This document shows positions 1 through 9,215 of a stretch of DNA of 64,000 nt, one piece after another. The position numbers and the translations under genes are program-made. The notes beneath the pieces are model-generated. The model was not told where the DNA came from. It saw only the letters and a program-made list of their open reading frames with translations, and searched no databases. Position 1 is the stretch's first letter; each line of letters opens with the position of its first letter. Source of the DNA: Streptomyces clavifer (lineage in GTDB: Bacteria > Actinomycetota > Actinomycetes > Streptomycetales > Streptomycetaceae); the NCBI GenBank assembly GCA_014651175.1, contig BMWJ01000002.1:310001-374000 (forward strand), given 5' to 3'.

Positions 1-1497
1 CACGACGCGGGCGGCGACCGCTCCGAGACGCTGGCCGCGCTGCCGAAGTACATCAAGAAGATGAAGGCGAAGGGCTACACCTTCACCACCGTGAGCGGCG
101 CCCGGCAGCAGGCCGCCGGGACGGAGCAGGACGAGGGGGCCGGGCCCGGAACACAGGGCCCGCAGGGTGCGCAGGACGCACGGGGCGACTCCGCGCAGGC
201 CGCCCACCGCACGGCGGACACGGCCACGCGGTGGGAGGGCCGCGCGCTGCTCGCCGCCGTCGCGGTCGCGGAATGGACCGTGCCCGGGCTGGCGGCGGTG
301 CTGGCCGTCGTCGGATTCGCCGTGCTGGGCAGGTTCGGCCTGATGCTCCTCCTCGCACGCCGCCACCACCGGCAGCGCGACGGACGCCGGTTCTCCTGGG
401 GTGCGGAGGTGACCCGGCCGGTGACCGTGATCGTCCCCGCCTACAACGAGAAGGAGTGCATCGCGAACACGCTCGGCTCCCTGGCGGCGAGCACCCATCC
501 GATCGAGATCCTGGTCGTCGACGACGGCTCGACCGACGGCACGGCCGAGATCGCCGAATCGCTCGGCCTGCCCCATGTCCGGGTCGTCCGGCAGGAGAAC
601 GCCGGCAAGTCCGCCGCACTCAACCACGGTGTGCGGCAGGCCCGTCACGACATCGTCGTGATGATGGACAGCGACACCGTCTTCGAACCCGGCACGGTGC
701 ACCAGCTCGTGCAGCCCTTCGCCGACCCGGCGATCGGTGCCGTCGCGGGCAACGCGAAGGTCGGCAACCGCTCCACGATGATCGGCGCCTGGCAGCACAT
801 CGAGTACGTGATGGGCTTCAACCTGGACCGCCGGATGTACGACCTGCTGCGCTGCATGCCCACCATCCCGGGCGCCATCGGGGCGTTCCGCCGCACCGCG
901 GTCCTGGAGGCCGGCGGGATGAGCGAGGACACGCTGGCCGAGGACACCGACATCACGATCGCCCTGCACCGCGCGGGATGGCGGGTCGTGTACGCCGAAC
1001 ACGCGCGGGCCTGGACCGAGGCACCCGCTTCGATGGCGCAGTTGTGGCGTCAGCGCTACCGCTGGAGCTACGGCACCATGCAGGCGCTCTGGAAGCACCG
1101 CGGGTCCGTGACCGACAAGGGCCCGTCCGGGCGCTTCGGCCGGGTCGGCATGCCGCTGGTCGTCCTCTTCCAGATCGTCACACCGGTGTTCGCCCCGCTC
1201 ATCGACGTGTTCACGCTCTACGCGATGGCCTTCGTGGACTTCCGCGCCTCGCTGCTCGCCTGGCTCGCGGTGCTGGGGGTGCAGCTGTTCTGCGCGGCCT
1301 ACGCCTTCCGTCTCGACCGGGAGAAGTACCGCTACCTGCTGATGCTCCCGCTCCAGCAGCTCGCCTACCGGCAGCTGATGTACCTGGTGCTGATCCACTC
1401 GTGCGTGACCGCCGCGACGGGCGGCCGGCTGCGCTGGCAGAAGCTGAAGCGCACGGGCGAAGTCGGTACGCCCCGCCCCGGCCCGGAGGCGGGGTGA
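1..1497 (+). CDS. bifunctional polysaccharide deacetylase / family 2 glycosyltransferase, 5' partial
   Basis: The reading frame is open from base 1, so the start lies left of the window; 498 residues are visible. The first 30 or so residues look like the end of a NodB-type polysaccharide deacetylase domain. After a low-complexity linker and a hydrophobic segment comes a processive family 2 glycosyltransferase: nucleotide-sugar motif VVDDGSTDGT, metal motif MMDSDT, acceptor-side EDTD and the QRYRW motif of cellulose/PgaC/hyaluronan synthase types. Several hydrophobic segments follow near the C-terminus. The arrangement predicts a membrane enzyme that polymerises a beta-linked, probably N-acetylglucosamine-containing, surface glycan and trims it. 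It overlaps the next gene in a TGATG stop/start. The exact sugar is not shown by the sequence. Confidence 0.87.
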   Translation, partial: HDAGGDRSETLAALPKYIKKMKAKGYTFTTVSGARQQAAGTEQDEGAGPGTQGPQGAQDARGDSAQAAHRTADTATRWEGRALLAAVAVAEWTVPGLAAVLAVVGFAVLGRFGLMLLLARRHHRQRDGRRFSWGAEVTRPVTVIVPAYNEKECIANTLGSLAASTHPIEILVVDDGSTDGTAEIAESLGLPHVRVVRQENAGKSAALNHGVRQARHDIVVMMDSDTVFEPGTVHQLVQPFADPAIGAVAGNAKVGNRSTMIGAWQHIEYVMGFNLDRRMYDLLRCMPTIPGAIGAFRRTAVLEAGGMSEDTLAEDTDITIALHRAGWRVVYAEHARAWTEAPASMAQLWRQRYRWSYGTMQALWKHRGSVTDKGPSGRFGRVGMPLVVLFQIVTPVFAPLIDVFTLYAMAFVDFRASLLAWLAVLGVQLFCAAYAFRLDREKYRYLLMLPLQQLAYRQLMYLVLIHSCVTAATGGRLRWQKLKRTGEVGTPRPGPEAG

Positions 1498-2573
1498 TGG
1501 CGGGTGCGCACCGCAGGACGGCTCCCGCCCCGGCCCCGGCGACCGTGCCGGGCACCGGCCGCGACCGTTCGTTCGACGTGCTGCGGGCGTTCGCGCTCGT
1601 ACGGGTGGTGACCTACCACACCTTCGAATGGCCCTGGCTGGGGTTCCTCTTCCCCTCGATGGGGGTGATGTTCGCGCTGGCCGGCTCGCTCATGGCCCGC
1701 TCACTGGCGCGGCCGGCCGCGGGGGTGATCCGCGGCCGGCTGCGCAGGCTGCTGATCCCGGTCTGGGTCTTCGGTCTCGTGCTCGGGGCGGCGATGCTGC
1801 TGCACGGCTGGGTCCCCGGGCCGGACGTCCTGTACTGGGTGCTCCCGCTCGGTGATCCGCGGGGCGACGCGTGGGGCGAGCAGGCCTGGGCGGTGCTCTG
1901 GTACCTGCGCGCGTATCTGTGGTTCGTGCTGCTGTCACCGGTGCTGCTGCGCGTCTTCCGGTCGGCTCCCCTCCCCGTGCTCGGGCTGTCGCTCGTGCCC
2001 GTCGTGGTTCTGGAGGCAGGGGCAGGGGGCGTGCCGGAGGGGCGGCTGGGCAGTGCGATCGGCGACCTGTCGGTGTTCCTGTTCTGCTGGCTGCTGGGCT
2101 TCGCGCACCGGGAGGGTGCGCTGGACCGGCTCCGGGGCGCCCGGGTGGCCGCCGCCGCGCTGCCGCTGATGGCGGCCGGTGCCTGGTGGGCGGTGCGGCA
2201 CCCGGTGGACGGCTCCGTCGACCTGGACGACATCCCGCTCGCCCAGGCGCTGTGGTCGGCCGGCTTCGTGCTGCTCCTGATGCGCTTTCGTCCACGGTTC
2301 GACGCGCTCGCGCGCCGTCCGGTGGCCGACCGGATCGTCACCGTGTTCAACGCGCGCGCCGTGACCGTCTACCTCTGGCACGAGGTGGCGCTGATGGCCG
2401 CTGTGCCTCTGATCGATCTGATGTGGGAGGTACCGATGCTGGAACGGCGTCTTCCGCTGGACAGCCCGTGGGTGCAGTTCGGCGTCGCGTGGGTGCTGAC
2501 AGCGGCCGCGGTGCTCTGTCTCGGGTGGGTCGAGGACGTCGCGGCCGGACGGGGGCCGCGCCTGCTGCCGTGA
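1497..2573 (+). CDS. acyltransferase family (acyltransferase 3-type) integral membrane protein
   Basis: The ATG overlaps the stop of the upstream glycosyltransferase, so the two are translationally coupled. The 358-residue product starts with a short Pro/Ala-rich tail, then the motif RSFDVLRAFALVRVVTYHT, in which the Arg and His match the conserved R/H of acyltransferase 3 (OafA/WecH-like) proteins. About ten hydrophobic segments follow, with YLWHE near the end as in many family members. The likely role is O-acylation (for example acetylation) of the glycan made by the coupled synthase, at the cytoplasmic membrane. The acyl donor and acceptor are inferred from context only. The open frame extends far upstream inside the previous gene, but that part is a shadow. 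Confidence 0.8.
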   Translation: MAGAHRRTAPAPAPATVPGTGRDRSFDVLRAFALVRVVTYHTFEWPWLGFLFPSMGVMFALAGSLMARSLARPAAGVIRGRLRRLLIPVWVFGLVLGAAMLLHGWVPGPDVLYWVLPLGDPRGDAWGEQAWAVLWYLRAYLWFVLLSPVLLRVFRSAPLPVLGLSLVPVVVLEAGAGGVPEGRLGSAIGDLSVFLFCWLLGFAHREGALDRLRGARVAAAALPLMAAGAWWAVRHPVDGSVDLDDIPLAQALWSAGFVLLLMRFRPRFDALARRPVADRIVTVFNARAVTVYLWHEVALMAAVPLIDLMWEVPMLERRLPLDSPWVQFGVAWVLTAAAVLCLGWVEDVAAGRGPRLLP

Positions 2574-2582
2574 GGACACCGG

Positions 2583-2615
2583 GGGCCGGGCCCTCGCGCA
2601 CCGGCTTCCCGGCCC
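2583..2615. terminator. weak GC hairpin between convergent genes
   Basis: Arms GGGCCGGG and CCCGGCCC lie 17 bases apart in the 66-bp space between the convergent acyltransferase and exporter genes. There is no T run. The same stretch holds a direct repeat of GGCCCTCGCGCACCG. It could terminate either gene, but the evidence is only the hairpin and the position. Confidence 0.35.
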
Positions 2616-2639
2616 TCGCGCACCGCCCGGAGAGCACGT

Positions 2640-5057
2640 TCAGTCCTCGTGCCCCAACTGGAGATCGCGTTCGGTCCGTCCGCCACCCGGCACCTGGAGC
2701 ACGGTGGCGACCGGCGGGTAGCCGGCGGCGATCACGGTGTACTCACCCGTCGACAGGTCGACGAAGCGGAACGCTCCGTCGGGCCCGGTCGTGAGCGTGC
2801 CGACGACATTGCCGGCCGCGTCCAGCAGGGTGACCCTGGCGTCCTCGACGACCCGTCCGCCGGCGGCCCGTACGACACCGCGCAGCACGGCCCCGCCGGC
2901 CAGTTCGATGTCCTGCCTGGTCTCCCGCGCCGCCTGCACGCTGACCATCAGGGCGGCGGGGCGGAAGGACGGGGCGCCGGCCGCCAGGGTGTACTCGCCG
3001 GCCACCAGCTCGCCGATCACGTAACCGCCTTCGCGCCCCGAGCGGGTCGTGGCGACGACTTCGCCGCGCACGTCGGTGAGGGTCACCGCCGCGTCGCGGA
3101 CCGGTGCCCCGTCCGGGGTGACGACCGTGCCCGCGAGACGTCCCGCGCCTCCGAGCACCACGTCGAGCTCCACCGGCCGCTCGCCGACCGTGACGCTGAC
3201 GGCCTGCGGCTGGTGCCCGCCCGCCGCGGCGATCAGGACGTACGAACCGGCGCCGGGCGCGCTCAGGGCGTACCGCCCGTCGTCACCGCTCGCGCCGCGT
3301 CCGATCTGCCGTCCCTGGACGTCGATGAGGGTCAGCGCCGCCCGTCCCACCTTCGTCCCGTCGGGGTGCTGGACGCTGCCGCGGACCGGGACGCCCGGCA
3401 GCCGCCCGGACTGCGGCGGACCGGGGTCGACGCGGGCCGCGGGAATCGTCGGGTGCGTCGCGGACGGGTCGGCGGCCGTGCCGGGGATGTGGTGGGACAC
3501 CAGGGGTTTCTCCTTGAGGAAGAACGCGAGGAACAGGCCGAGCAGGAGCACCGGCACCAGGTAGAGGAAGATCCGCGGCATCGCGTCGGCGTACGCCTGG
3601 ATGTAGGCGTCGCGCAGGGCGGGCTCCATCGCGTGGACCAGCTGCGGGGTGATCGACTCCGGATCGGGCAGATCGGCTCCGGAGGGGAGCCGCACCCCGA
3701 GCGCGTCCGCCAGCCGTCCCGCGAACAGGGTTCCGAAGATCGCGGCGCCCACGCTGCCGCCGATCTGCCGGAAGTAGTTGTTGGCGCTGGTCGCGGTACC
3801 CAGGTCGGCGGGCCGCACGGAGTTCTGGACGGCGAGTACGAGGACGGGCATGACCAGACCGATGCCGATACCGAGGACCGCCTGCCAGATCCCGTACACG
3901 AGCGGCGGGGTGTCGGTGTCCAGGAGGGACAGCAGCCACATGCCGACGGTCGAGACGGCGCTGCCGACGAGGGGGTAGATCCGGTAACGGCCGGTACGGG
4001 TGATCAGCTGCCCGGAGACGATGGACGCGCCGACGATGCCGCCCATCATGGGCAGCATCAGCAGTCCGGACTCGGTGGCGCTCACGCCCTCGACCATCTG
4101 GAGATACGTCGGCAGATAGCTGGCCGCACCGAAGAGCGCGACCCCGACGACCCCTCCCACCAGGGCCGTGACATTGAAGACGGAGTCGCGGAACAACCGC
4201 AGCGGGATGACGGGTTCGGCCGCGCGGTGCTCGACGGCGAGGAAGAGCAGGATCGTTCCGACGGCCCCGGCGGCCAGCCCCAGGACGGTGCGCGAACCCC
4301 AGGCGTACTCGGTGCCGCCCCAGCTGGTGAGCAGCACCAGGCAGGTGGAGGCGGCGGCGAGCAGCAGGGCGCCGAGCACGTCGAGGCGGGGGCGGACGGC
4401 CGGCTTGGGGAGTTTCAGCACGACGGCGATGACGGCGAGGGTCACCAGCCCGAACGGCACGTTGATGTAGAAGCACCAGCGCCAGGAGGCGTGGTCGGTG
4501 AAGAAGCCGCCGAGCAGCGGACCTGCGACCGAGGCGAGGCCGAAGACGGCCCCGATGAGGCCCATGTAGCGGCCGCGTTCCCTCGGCGGGACGATGTCGG
4601 CGATGATCGCCTGGACACCGATCATGAGTCCGCCGCCGCCGATCCCCTGGACGGCCCGGAAGGCGATGAGCTCGTCCATGGTGCGCGACCAGCCGGCCAG
4701 GGCCGAGCCGATGACGAAGACGACGATGGCGAACTGGAAGACGCCCTTGCGCCCGAAGAGGTCGCCGAGCTTCCCGTAGACCGGCAGGCCGATCGTGGAG
4801 GCGAGCAGATAGGCGGTGACCGCCCAGGACATCTTGTCCAGGCCGTGCAGCTCACCGACGATCTTCGGCAGGGCGGTGGCGACGATCATCTGGTCGAGCG
4901 CCGCGAGGAGCAGGGTGAGCATCAGCCCCAGGAAGACGAGGCGGATGCGGCGGGGGCCGATGTCCTCCGGCGACGGGGCGGGCGGTGGGGGCGGCGCCGA
5001 CGCGGCACCTCCCGCACCACTCGGCTCGTCCTTCACCAGAGTGATCCCACCCACCAC
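2640..5057 (-). CDS. MFS drug exporter (DHA2/EmrB type, 14 TM) with C-terminal carboxypeptidase-regulatory-like repeats
   Basis: The GTG start at 5057 is chosen because AGGGGAG sits six bases upstream; the frame stays open to an ATG at 5120. The first 540 or so residues form a 14-helix DHA2 proton-driven exporter: [13 protein letters not shown] in helix 1, then a [10 protein letters not shown] loop, the antiporter helix with GPLLGGF and the end of the channel near FFLKEKPL. The last 240 residues are not membrane but three similar units of about 80 residues (each with G-x-V-x-x-x-G and DG-x-Y/F-x-x-x-x-L-x-x-G-x-Y patterns) typical of CarboxypepD_reg/Cna-B-like beta sandwiches. Such modules are usually extracytoplasmic, while a 14-TM exporter should end inside the cell. 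Substrate unknown. Confidence 0.88.
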   Translation of the reverse strand: MVGGITLVKDEPSGAGGAASAPPPPPAPSPEDIGPRRIRLVFLGLMLTLLLAALDQMIVATALPKIVGELHGLDKMSWAVTAYLLASTIGLPVYGKLGDLFGRKGVFQFAIVVFVIGSALAGWSRTMDELIAFRAVQGIGGGGLMIGVQAIIADIVPPRERGRYMGLIGAVFGLASVAGPLLGGFFTDHASWRWCFYINVPFGLVTLAVIAVVLKLPKPAVRPRLDVLGALLLAAASTCLVLLTSWGGTEYAWGSRTVLGLAAGAVGTILLFLAVEHRAAEPVIPLRLFRDSVFNVTALVGGVVGVALFGAASYLPTYLQMVEGVSATESGLLMLPMMGGIVGASIVSGQLITRTGRYRIYPLVGSAVSTVGMWLLSLLDTDTPPLVYGIWQAVLGIGIGLVMPVLVLAVQNSVRPADLGTATSANNYFRQIGGSVGAAIFGTLFAGRLADALGVRLPSGADLPDPESITPQLVHAMEPALRDAYIQAYADAMPRIFLYLVPVLLLGLFLAFFLKEKPLVSHHIPGTAADPSATHPTIPAARVDPGPPQSGRLPGVPVRGSVQHPDGTKVGRAALTLIDVQGRQIGRGASGDDGRYALSAPGAGSYVLIAAAGGHQPQAVSVTVGERPVELDVVLGGAGRLAGTVVTPDGAPVRDAAVTLTDVRGEVVATTRSGREGGYVIGELVAGEYTLAAGAPSFRPAALMVSVQAARETRQDIELAGGAVLRGVVRAAGGRVVEDARVTLLDAAGNVVGTLTTGPDGAFRFVDLSTGEYTVIAAGYPPVATVLQVPGGGRTERDLQLGHED

Positions 5058-5256
5058 GTGACGCTCCCCTCGTCGCTGCTGCGCCGCCCATTTCTCGCAC
5101 CAGGCGGTGAGGCGGGGCAAACGCGACCGGGCGTGCGCGCGGCGCGCACCAAGGGCTTATGCGCCGGTGGGAGGCGCTACGGCGCACAACCGGCCGTCCC
5201 GGAAAACCACCCGTTCCGGTGAGGCCGGCTGCGGCGCCGCGGAGTAGGCGCAGGAG

Positions 5257-5700
5257 CTACTTCTCGACCTCGGTGGCCAGGTTCTGCAGCAGTTCGTCGT
5301 AGATCCGGCCGAGTCCCTTCGGGGCGAAGGTCCTCTCGAAGAACCCGCCGATGCCGCCGGCGCCGTCCCAGACGGTCGTGACGACGGCCTTGGACCTGCC
5401 TTCCCCGGCCGGCGTGACGACCCAGGTGGTGACCATCGAGGAGTTGCGGTCCTTCTCGACCAGCTGTCCGTCGGTCGGCTCGGTGACCTCGAGCAGGCAG
5501 TCGCGCACCCGCTTGCTGGTGGCCTGCAGCTTCCAGTGCACGAGGGTGCCTTCGCCGTCTCCGCCCTCGCGCACCTCGTACTCGCTGAAGTGCCCGGTCA
5601 GCACCTTGCCCCGGACCTCCTTGTAGTCGGCCAGCGCATCGAACACCGTCTCTGCGTCCGCCGCGATGATTCGCTCTGTCGTGGCCTCGACCTGCGCCAT
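5257..5700 (-). CDS. SRPBCC (START/Bet v1-like) family protein
   Basis: The 147-residue start at 5700 is preceded by GGAGGAACAG; an in-frame ATG at 5745 has no such site. The pattern AxAETVFDALADY near the N-terminus, alternating beta strands, and a C-terminal helix ending in LLQNLATEVEK match the polyketide cyclase/dehydrase-like SRPBCC fold, which binds a hydrophobic ligand in a deep cavity. Many streptomycetes carry such free-standing proteins without an assigned ligand. It is separate from the exporter to its left (about 200 bp, nothing recognised) and divergent from the radical SAM gene. Function beyond ligand binding cannot be read. Confidence 0.75.
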   Translation of the reverse strand: MAQVEATTERIIAADAETVFDALADYKEVRGKVLTGHFSEYEVREGGDGEGTLVHWKLQATSKRVRDCLLEVTEPTDGQLVEKDRNSSMVTTWVVTPAGEGRSKAVVTTVWDGAGGIGGFFERTFAPKGLGRIYDELLQNLATEVEK

Positions 5701-5803
5701 GCCTGTTCCTCCAGCAATCGGATGTTCGGGGTGCTGCTGAGCCAACCACCTCCGGTACGGCCCCTCAAAATCGGGCCCCGTGTTCGCACGTGCACGATCA
5801 AGG

Positions 5804-5815
5804 GAACAAGTGTTC
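5804..5815. promoter_or_regulatory. putative SOS box (LexA site)
   Basis: GAACAAGTGTTC fits the actinobacterial LexA consensus GAAC-N4-GTTC exactly in its arms. It overlaps the probable promoter of the radical SAM gene: TATTCT begins at 5816 as a candidate -10, and the gene starts at 5849 after AGGAGG. Position and match make LexA repression plausible. Confidence 0.55.
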
Positions 5816-5848
5816 TATTCTCTGCGCAGTGCTATCTAGGAGGCGTCC

Positions 5849-6889
5849 ATGCGCTGGGACAATCTGGCCGAGAACACCGCAAAGGCGGGGAACGGCGCGC
5901 TCTTCGCCGCGGACGCGGTGACCACACGCACCTTCGACACCCCCGAATTCCGGGGCATCACCTTCCACGAGATCAGGGCCCGCTCGATCGTGAACCGGGT
6001 GCCCGGCGCGTCCCGCATGCCGTTCGAATGGACGGTGAACCCCTACCGGGGCTGCTCCCACGCCTGCGTGTACTGCTTCGCCCGCAAGTCCCACAGCTAT
6101 CTGGACCTGGACACCGGGCTCGGTTTCGACTCGCAGATCGTCGTCAAGATCAACGCCGGTGAGCTGCTGGACCGTCACCTCGCCTCACGGCAGTGGCACG
6201 GAGCGCACATCGCGATGGGCACGAACGTCGACTGCTACCAGCGGGCCGAGGGGCGGTACCGGCTGATGCCCGGCATCATCGCGGCGCTGCGCGACCACGC
6301 GAACCCCTTCTCGATCCTGACGAAGGGCACCCTGATCCTGCGCGACCTGGAGCTGTTGCGGCAGGCGGCCGAGGTCACCGAGGTCGGCATCTCCGTCTCC
6401 GTCGGCTTCACCGACCGCGAGCTCTGGCGCACGGTCGAACCGGGCACCCCGTCCCCCGAGCGCCGCCTGGACGTCGTCCGCACCCTCACCGACAACGGCA
6501 TCGGCTGCGGGGTCCTGATGGCACCGGTCATCCCCTTCCTCGGCGACCACCCCGACCAGCTGCGCGCCACGGTCCGCGCCGTCGCCGCCGCCGGGGCGAC
6601 CTCGGTGACGCCGCTCGTCCTGCACCTGCGGCCCGGCGCCCGCGAGTGGTTCATGCAGTGGCTCGGGCAGCACCACCCCCACCTGGTACCGCGGTACGAG
6701 CGGATGTACGCGGACGGGGCGTACGCGCCCACCTGGTACCAGCGCGGCATCACCCGCCGGGTGCACGAGCTGGCGGCCGAGTTCGGCATCGGTCCCGCGC
6801 ACCGGGGCGAGGCCCGCCGGATCCCGGTGCCCGACGTGCCCGTTCCGCTGCCGGACGGCCCGGAACCCACGCAGCTGACCCTGCTCTGA
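5849..6889 (+). CDS. Rv2578c-type radical SAM protein (SplB-like)
   Basis: ATG preceded by AGGAGG at a good distance; 346 residues. The radical SAM cluster is GCSHACVYCFA (CxxxCxxC) near residue 70, which binds the [4Fe-4S] cluster that cleaves S-adenosylmethionine. Downstream the pattern MGTNVDCYQ and the ILTKGT strand are typical of the Rv2578c/spore-photoproduct-lyase-like group. Proteins of this group are often labelled DNA repair photolyase, but the substrate is not established. The GAAC-N4-GTTC element in the promoter supports a link to DNA damage. The C-terminal segment ends in QLTLL; family length is normal. Confidence 0.85.
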   Translation: MRWDNLAENTAKAGNGALFAADAVTTRTFDTPEFRGITFHEIRARSIVNRVPGASRMPFEWTVNPYRGCSHACVYCFARKSHSYLDLDTGLGFDSQIVVKINAGELLDRHLASRQWHGAHIAMGTNVDCYQRAEGRYRLMPGIIAALRDHANPFSILTKGTLILRDLELLRQAAEVTEVGISVSVGFTDRELWRTVEPGTPSPERRLDVVRTLTDNGIGCGVLMAPVIPFLGDHPDQLRATVRAVAAAGATSVTPLVLHLRPGAREWFMQWLGQHHPHLVPRYERMYADGAYAPTWYQRGITRRVHELAAEFGIGPAHRGEARRIPVPDVPVPLPDGPEPTQLTLL

Positions 6890-7016
6890 CCGCACCCGCG
6901 GACACGCTCGATCGGGTCAACTCTCGGGGGATACGTCCTGCCGTGCCCGGATTCGGGGAGCATCCGGCGGGGGCTGTGCCGCTCACAGGCGCGCTCCCTC
7001 CACCACGGGAGGCCAT

Positions 7017-8606
7017 ATGACAACACGTGCAGGAATCCTGGTCGCGGTCGGCGCCACGGTCGCGGGTCTGGTGACCGCGGTCCCGACCGCGGCGTCCACC
7101 GGATCCGTCGCGTCCACCGCACCCGCCGCCGCACCGCCCACGCCGAAGTGGACGGCCTGCGCGACGAAGGCCTACCCACGGCTGCAGTGCGCGACGGTCC
7201 GCGCCCCGCTGGACCATGACCGCCCGTCGGGGCGCCGGATCACCCTCGCCCTGTCCCGGATCCCGCACACGGCGAAGACCACCCAGGGCCCGTTGCTGGT
7301 CAACCCCGGCGGCCCGGGCGGCAGCGGGCTCTCGATGGCCGGCTTCGTGGCGGCCTCGCTCCCCGCGGCCCTGGCCGCCCAGTACGACGTGATCGGCTTC
7401 GACCCGCGCGGGGTGGGGAAGAGCACCCCCGCCCTGGACTGCGTACCGAAACACTTCGACCCGGTGCGTCCTGACGCCGTGCCGGACTCCTACGAGGCCG
7501 AGAAGGCCAACCGGAACCGGGCTGCCGCCTTCGCCGCCGCCTGCGGCGCCAAGCACGGCGACCTGCTGCCGTTCATGGACACCGTCAGCGCCGCGAAGGA
7601 CCTCGACGTGATCCGCCGCGCCCTCGGCGCCCGGCAGGTCAACTACTTCGGATACTCCTACGGCACCTACCTCGGCGCCGTGTACGCCAAGCTGTTCCCC
7701 GAGCGGGTGCGGCGCCTGGTGCTCGACTCGGTCGTCGACCCGGACGGCGTCTGGTACGAGGACAACCTCGCCCAGGACCACGCCTTCGACGCCCGCCACA
7801 AGGCGTTCGCGGCCTGGGTCGCGAAGAACGACACCGTGTACGGCCTGGGCACCGACCCGGCGCGGGTCGAGGCGGCCTGGTACCGGATGCGCGCCGCGGT
7901 GAAGGCCGCCCCCGCGGGCGGCAGGGTGGGCCCGAGCGAGCTGGAGGACACGTTCCTGCCGGGCGGGTACTACAACGGCTACTGGCCCCACCTGGCAGAG
8001 GCGTTCGCGGCCTACGTGAACGACCACGACGAGAACGCGCTCATCACCGCCTACGAGAACTTCGCCGCTGGCGACTCCGCCGGTGACAACGGGTACTCCG
8101 TCTACACGGCGGTGCAGTGCCGGGACGCCGCCTGGCCCCGGACCTGGAGCACCTGGCGCAACGACACCTGGCAGGCCCACCGCAAGGCGCCCTTCATGGC
8201 GTGGAACAACACCTGGTACAACGCCCCCTGCGCCACCTGGCCGGTGGAGCCGCTGACCCCGGTGGGCGTCAGCAACCACAGGATCCCGCCGGCCCTGCTG
8301 CTGCAGGCCACCGACGACGCGGCGACCCCGTACGAGGGCGGCGCCACCCTGCACCGCAAGCTCAGGGGATCGGCCCTGGTCGTCGAGCAGGGTGGCGGCA
8401 ACCACGGCATCAGCCTGAGCGGCAACGACTGCCTGGACGCGTACCTGGTGGACTACCTCACCGACGGCACCGTCCCGCGGGCCGCGGGCAGCGGTGCCGA
8501 CGCGGTCTGCGACGCGCTGCCCGAGCCGAAGCCGCTGACGACCGCGAAGGCGGGCACTGACGCGAAGGGCAGCGCGCTGCACGGCCTGCTCGGCTTCCGC
8601 GGCTGA
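7017..8606 (+). CDS. secreted alpha/beta hydrolase, tripeptidyl aminopeptidase (SlpD/SlpE) type
   Basis: ATG with GGAGG just upstream. The first 40 or so residues form a signal peptide with a weak hydrophobic core and Ala-rich end, so export is likely. The mature part has the oxyanion region NPGGPGGSG, the nucleophile elbow GYSYGTY (Ser), a C-terminal TAP-like lid/strand with QATDDAATPYEGG (Asp) and QGGGNHGIS (His): a full serine-hydrolase triad. This is the layout of Streptomyces tripeptidyl aminopeptidases, which remove N-terminal tripeptides from secreted proteins; small-molecule esterases of the same family cannot be excluded. It stands alone, followed by a hairpin. Confidence 0.85.
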   Translation: MTTRAGILVAVGATVAGLVTAVPTAASTGSVASTAPAAAPPTPKWTACATKAYPRLQCATVRAPLDHDRPSGRRITLALSRIPHTAKTTQGPLLVNPGGPGGSGLSMAGFVAASLPAALAAQYDVIGFDPRGVGKSTPALDCVPKHFDPVRPDAVPDSYEAEKANRNRAAAFAAACGAKHGDLLPFMDTVSAAKDLDVIRRALGARQVNYFGYSYGTYLGAVYAKLFPERVRRLVLDSVVDPDGVWYEDNLAQDHAFDARHKAFAAWVAKNDTVYGLGTDPARVEAAWYRMRAAVKAAPAGGRVGPSELEDTFLPGGYYNGYWPHLAEAFAAYVNDHDENALITAYENFAAGDSAGDNGYSVYTAVQCRDAAWPRTWSTWRNDTWQAHRKAPFMAWNNTWYNAPCATWPVEPLTPVGVSNHRIPPALLLQATDDAATPYEGGATLHRKLRGSALVVEQGGGNHGISLSGNDCLDAYLVDYLTDGTVPRAAGSGADAVCDALPEPKPLTTAKAGTDAKGSALHGLLGFRG

Positions 8607-8607
8607 A

Positions 8608-8629
8608 CCCGGCGCGGCCTCCCGCCGGG
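8608..8629 (+). terminator. putative terminator hairpin after the secreted hydrolase
   Basis: CCCGGCG and CGCCGGG pair across an eight-base loop two bases after the stop codon. No T run follows. Confidence 0.45.
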
Positions 8630-8651
8630 GGCGTACGCGAGGATGGATCGC

Positions 8652-9215
8652 ATGACCACACGGCCCTCCCCCGCGGACGCCCCCGGCGTGCGCGTACGCG
8701 ACATGGAGCCCGGCGACTGCGATGCCGTGGCCGAGATCCGGGTGCGCGGCTGGCAGGCGGCGTACGCCGGGCTGGTCCCGCAGGCGTATCTGGACGCCAT
8801 GGACGTCGCCCGGGAAGCCGAGCTGCGTCGGCGTTCCTTCGCGGCGGGCGGCCCGCAGGTGCACGCGGTGTCCCTGGCAGCGGACTCCGCGGTGACCGGC
8901 TGGGCGTGTTACGGCCCCTGCCGCGATGCCGGCGCACCGTCCGGCCGCAGCGAGCTGTACGCGCTCTACGTACACCCGGAGCGCATCGGCACGGGGGCGG
9001 GTCGCGCACTGCTGTCCGAACTGACCGCCCGCGCCGCGACGGCGGGTTTCCACGAGATGGCCCTCTGGGTACTCAGGGACAACACGCGTGCCCGCCGCTT
9101 CTACGAGCGGGCCGGGTTCCTGCCGGACGGCGCCGAGGAGTCCTCCGAGACGGGGGGCGCAGCGGTGCCGGAGGTCCGCTACGTGCGCACGCTCAGCGGG
9201 CCGGCAGCCGGCTGA
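8652..9215 (+). CDS. GNAT family N-acetyltransferase
   Basis: The second of two in-frame ATGs (8643 and 8652) is preferred because GAGG lies nine bases before it. The protein of 187 residues has the GNAT fold: an N-terminal strand VRVRDMEPGDCDAVAEI, the acetyl-CoA loop HPERIGTGAGRALL (Q/RxxGxG/A) and the C-terminal signature VLRDNTRARRFYERAGF. It should transfer an acetyl group from acetyl-CoA to an amine; the acceptor is unknown. The last 23 bases overlap the end of the convergent HEAT-repeat gene, so mRNA overlap is possible. Confidence 0.85.
   Translation: MTTRPSPADAPGVRVRDMEPGDCDAVAEIRVRGWQAAYAGLVPQAYLDAMDVAREAELRRRSFAAGGPQVHAVSLAADSAVTGWACYGPCRDAGAPSGRSELYALYVHPERIGTGAGRALLSELTARAATAGFHEMALWVLRDNTRARRFYERAGFLPDGAEESSETGGAAVPEVRYVRTLSGPAAG

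Noticed and set aside
2649-5222. 857-residue open frame opposite the exporter
   Set aside because: Asp/Gly/Glu-rich composition without any motif, and it lies exactly over a well-defined transporter gene; a high-GC antisense shadow.
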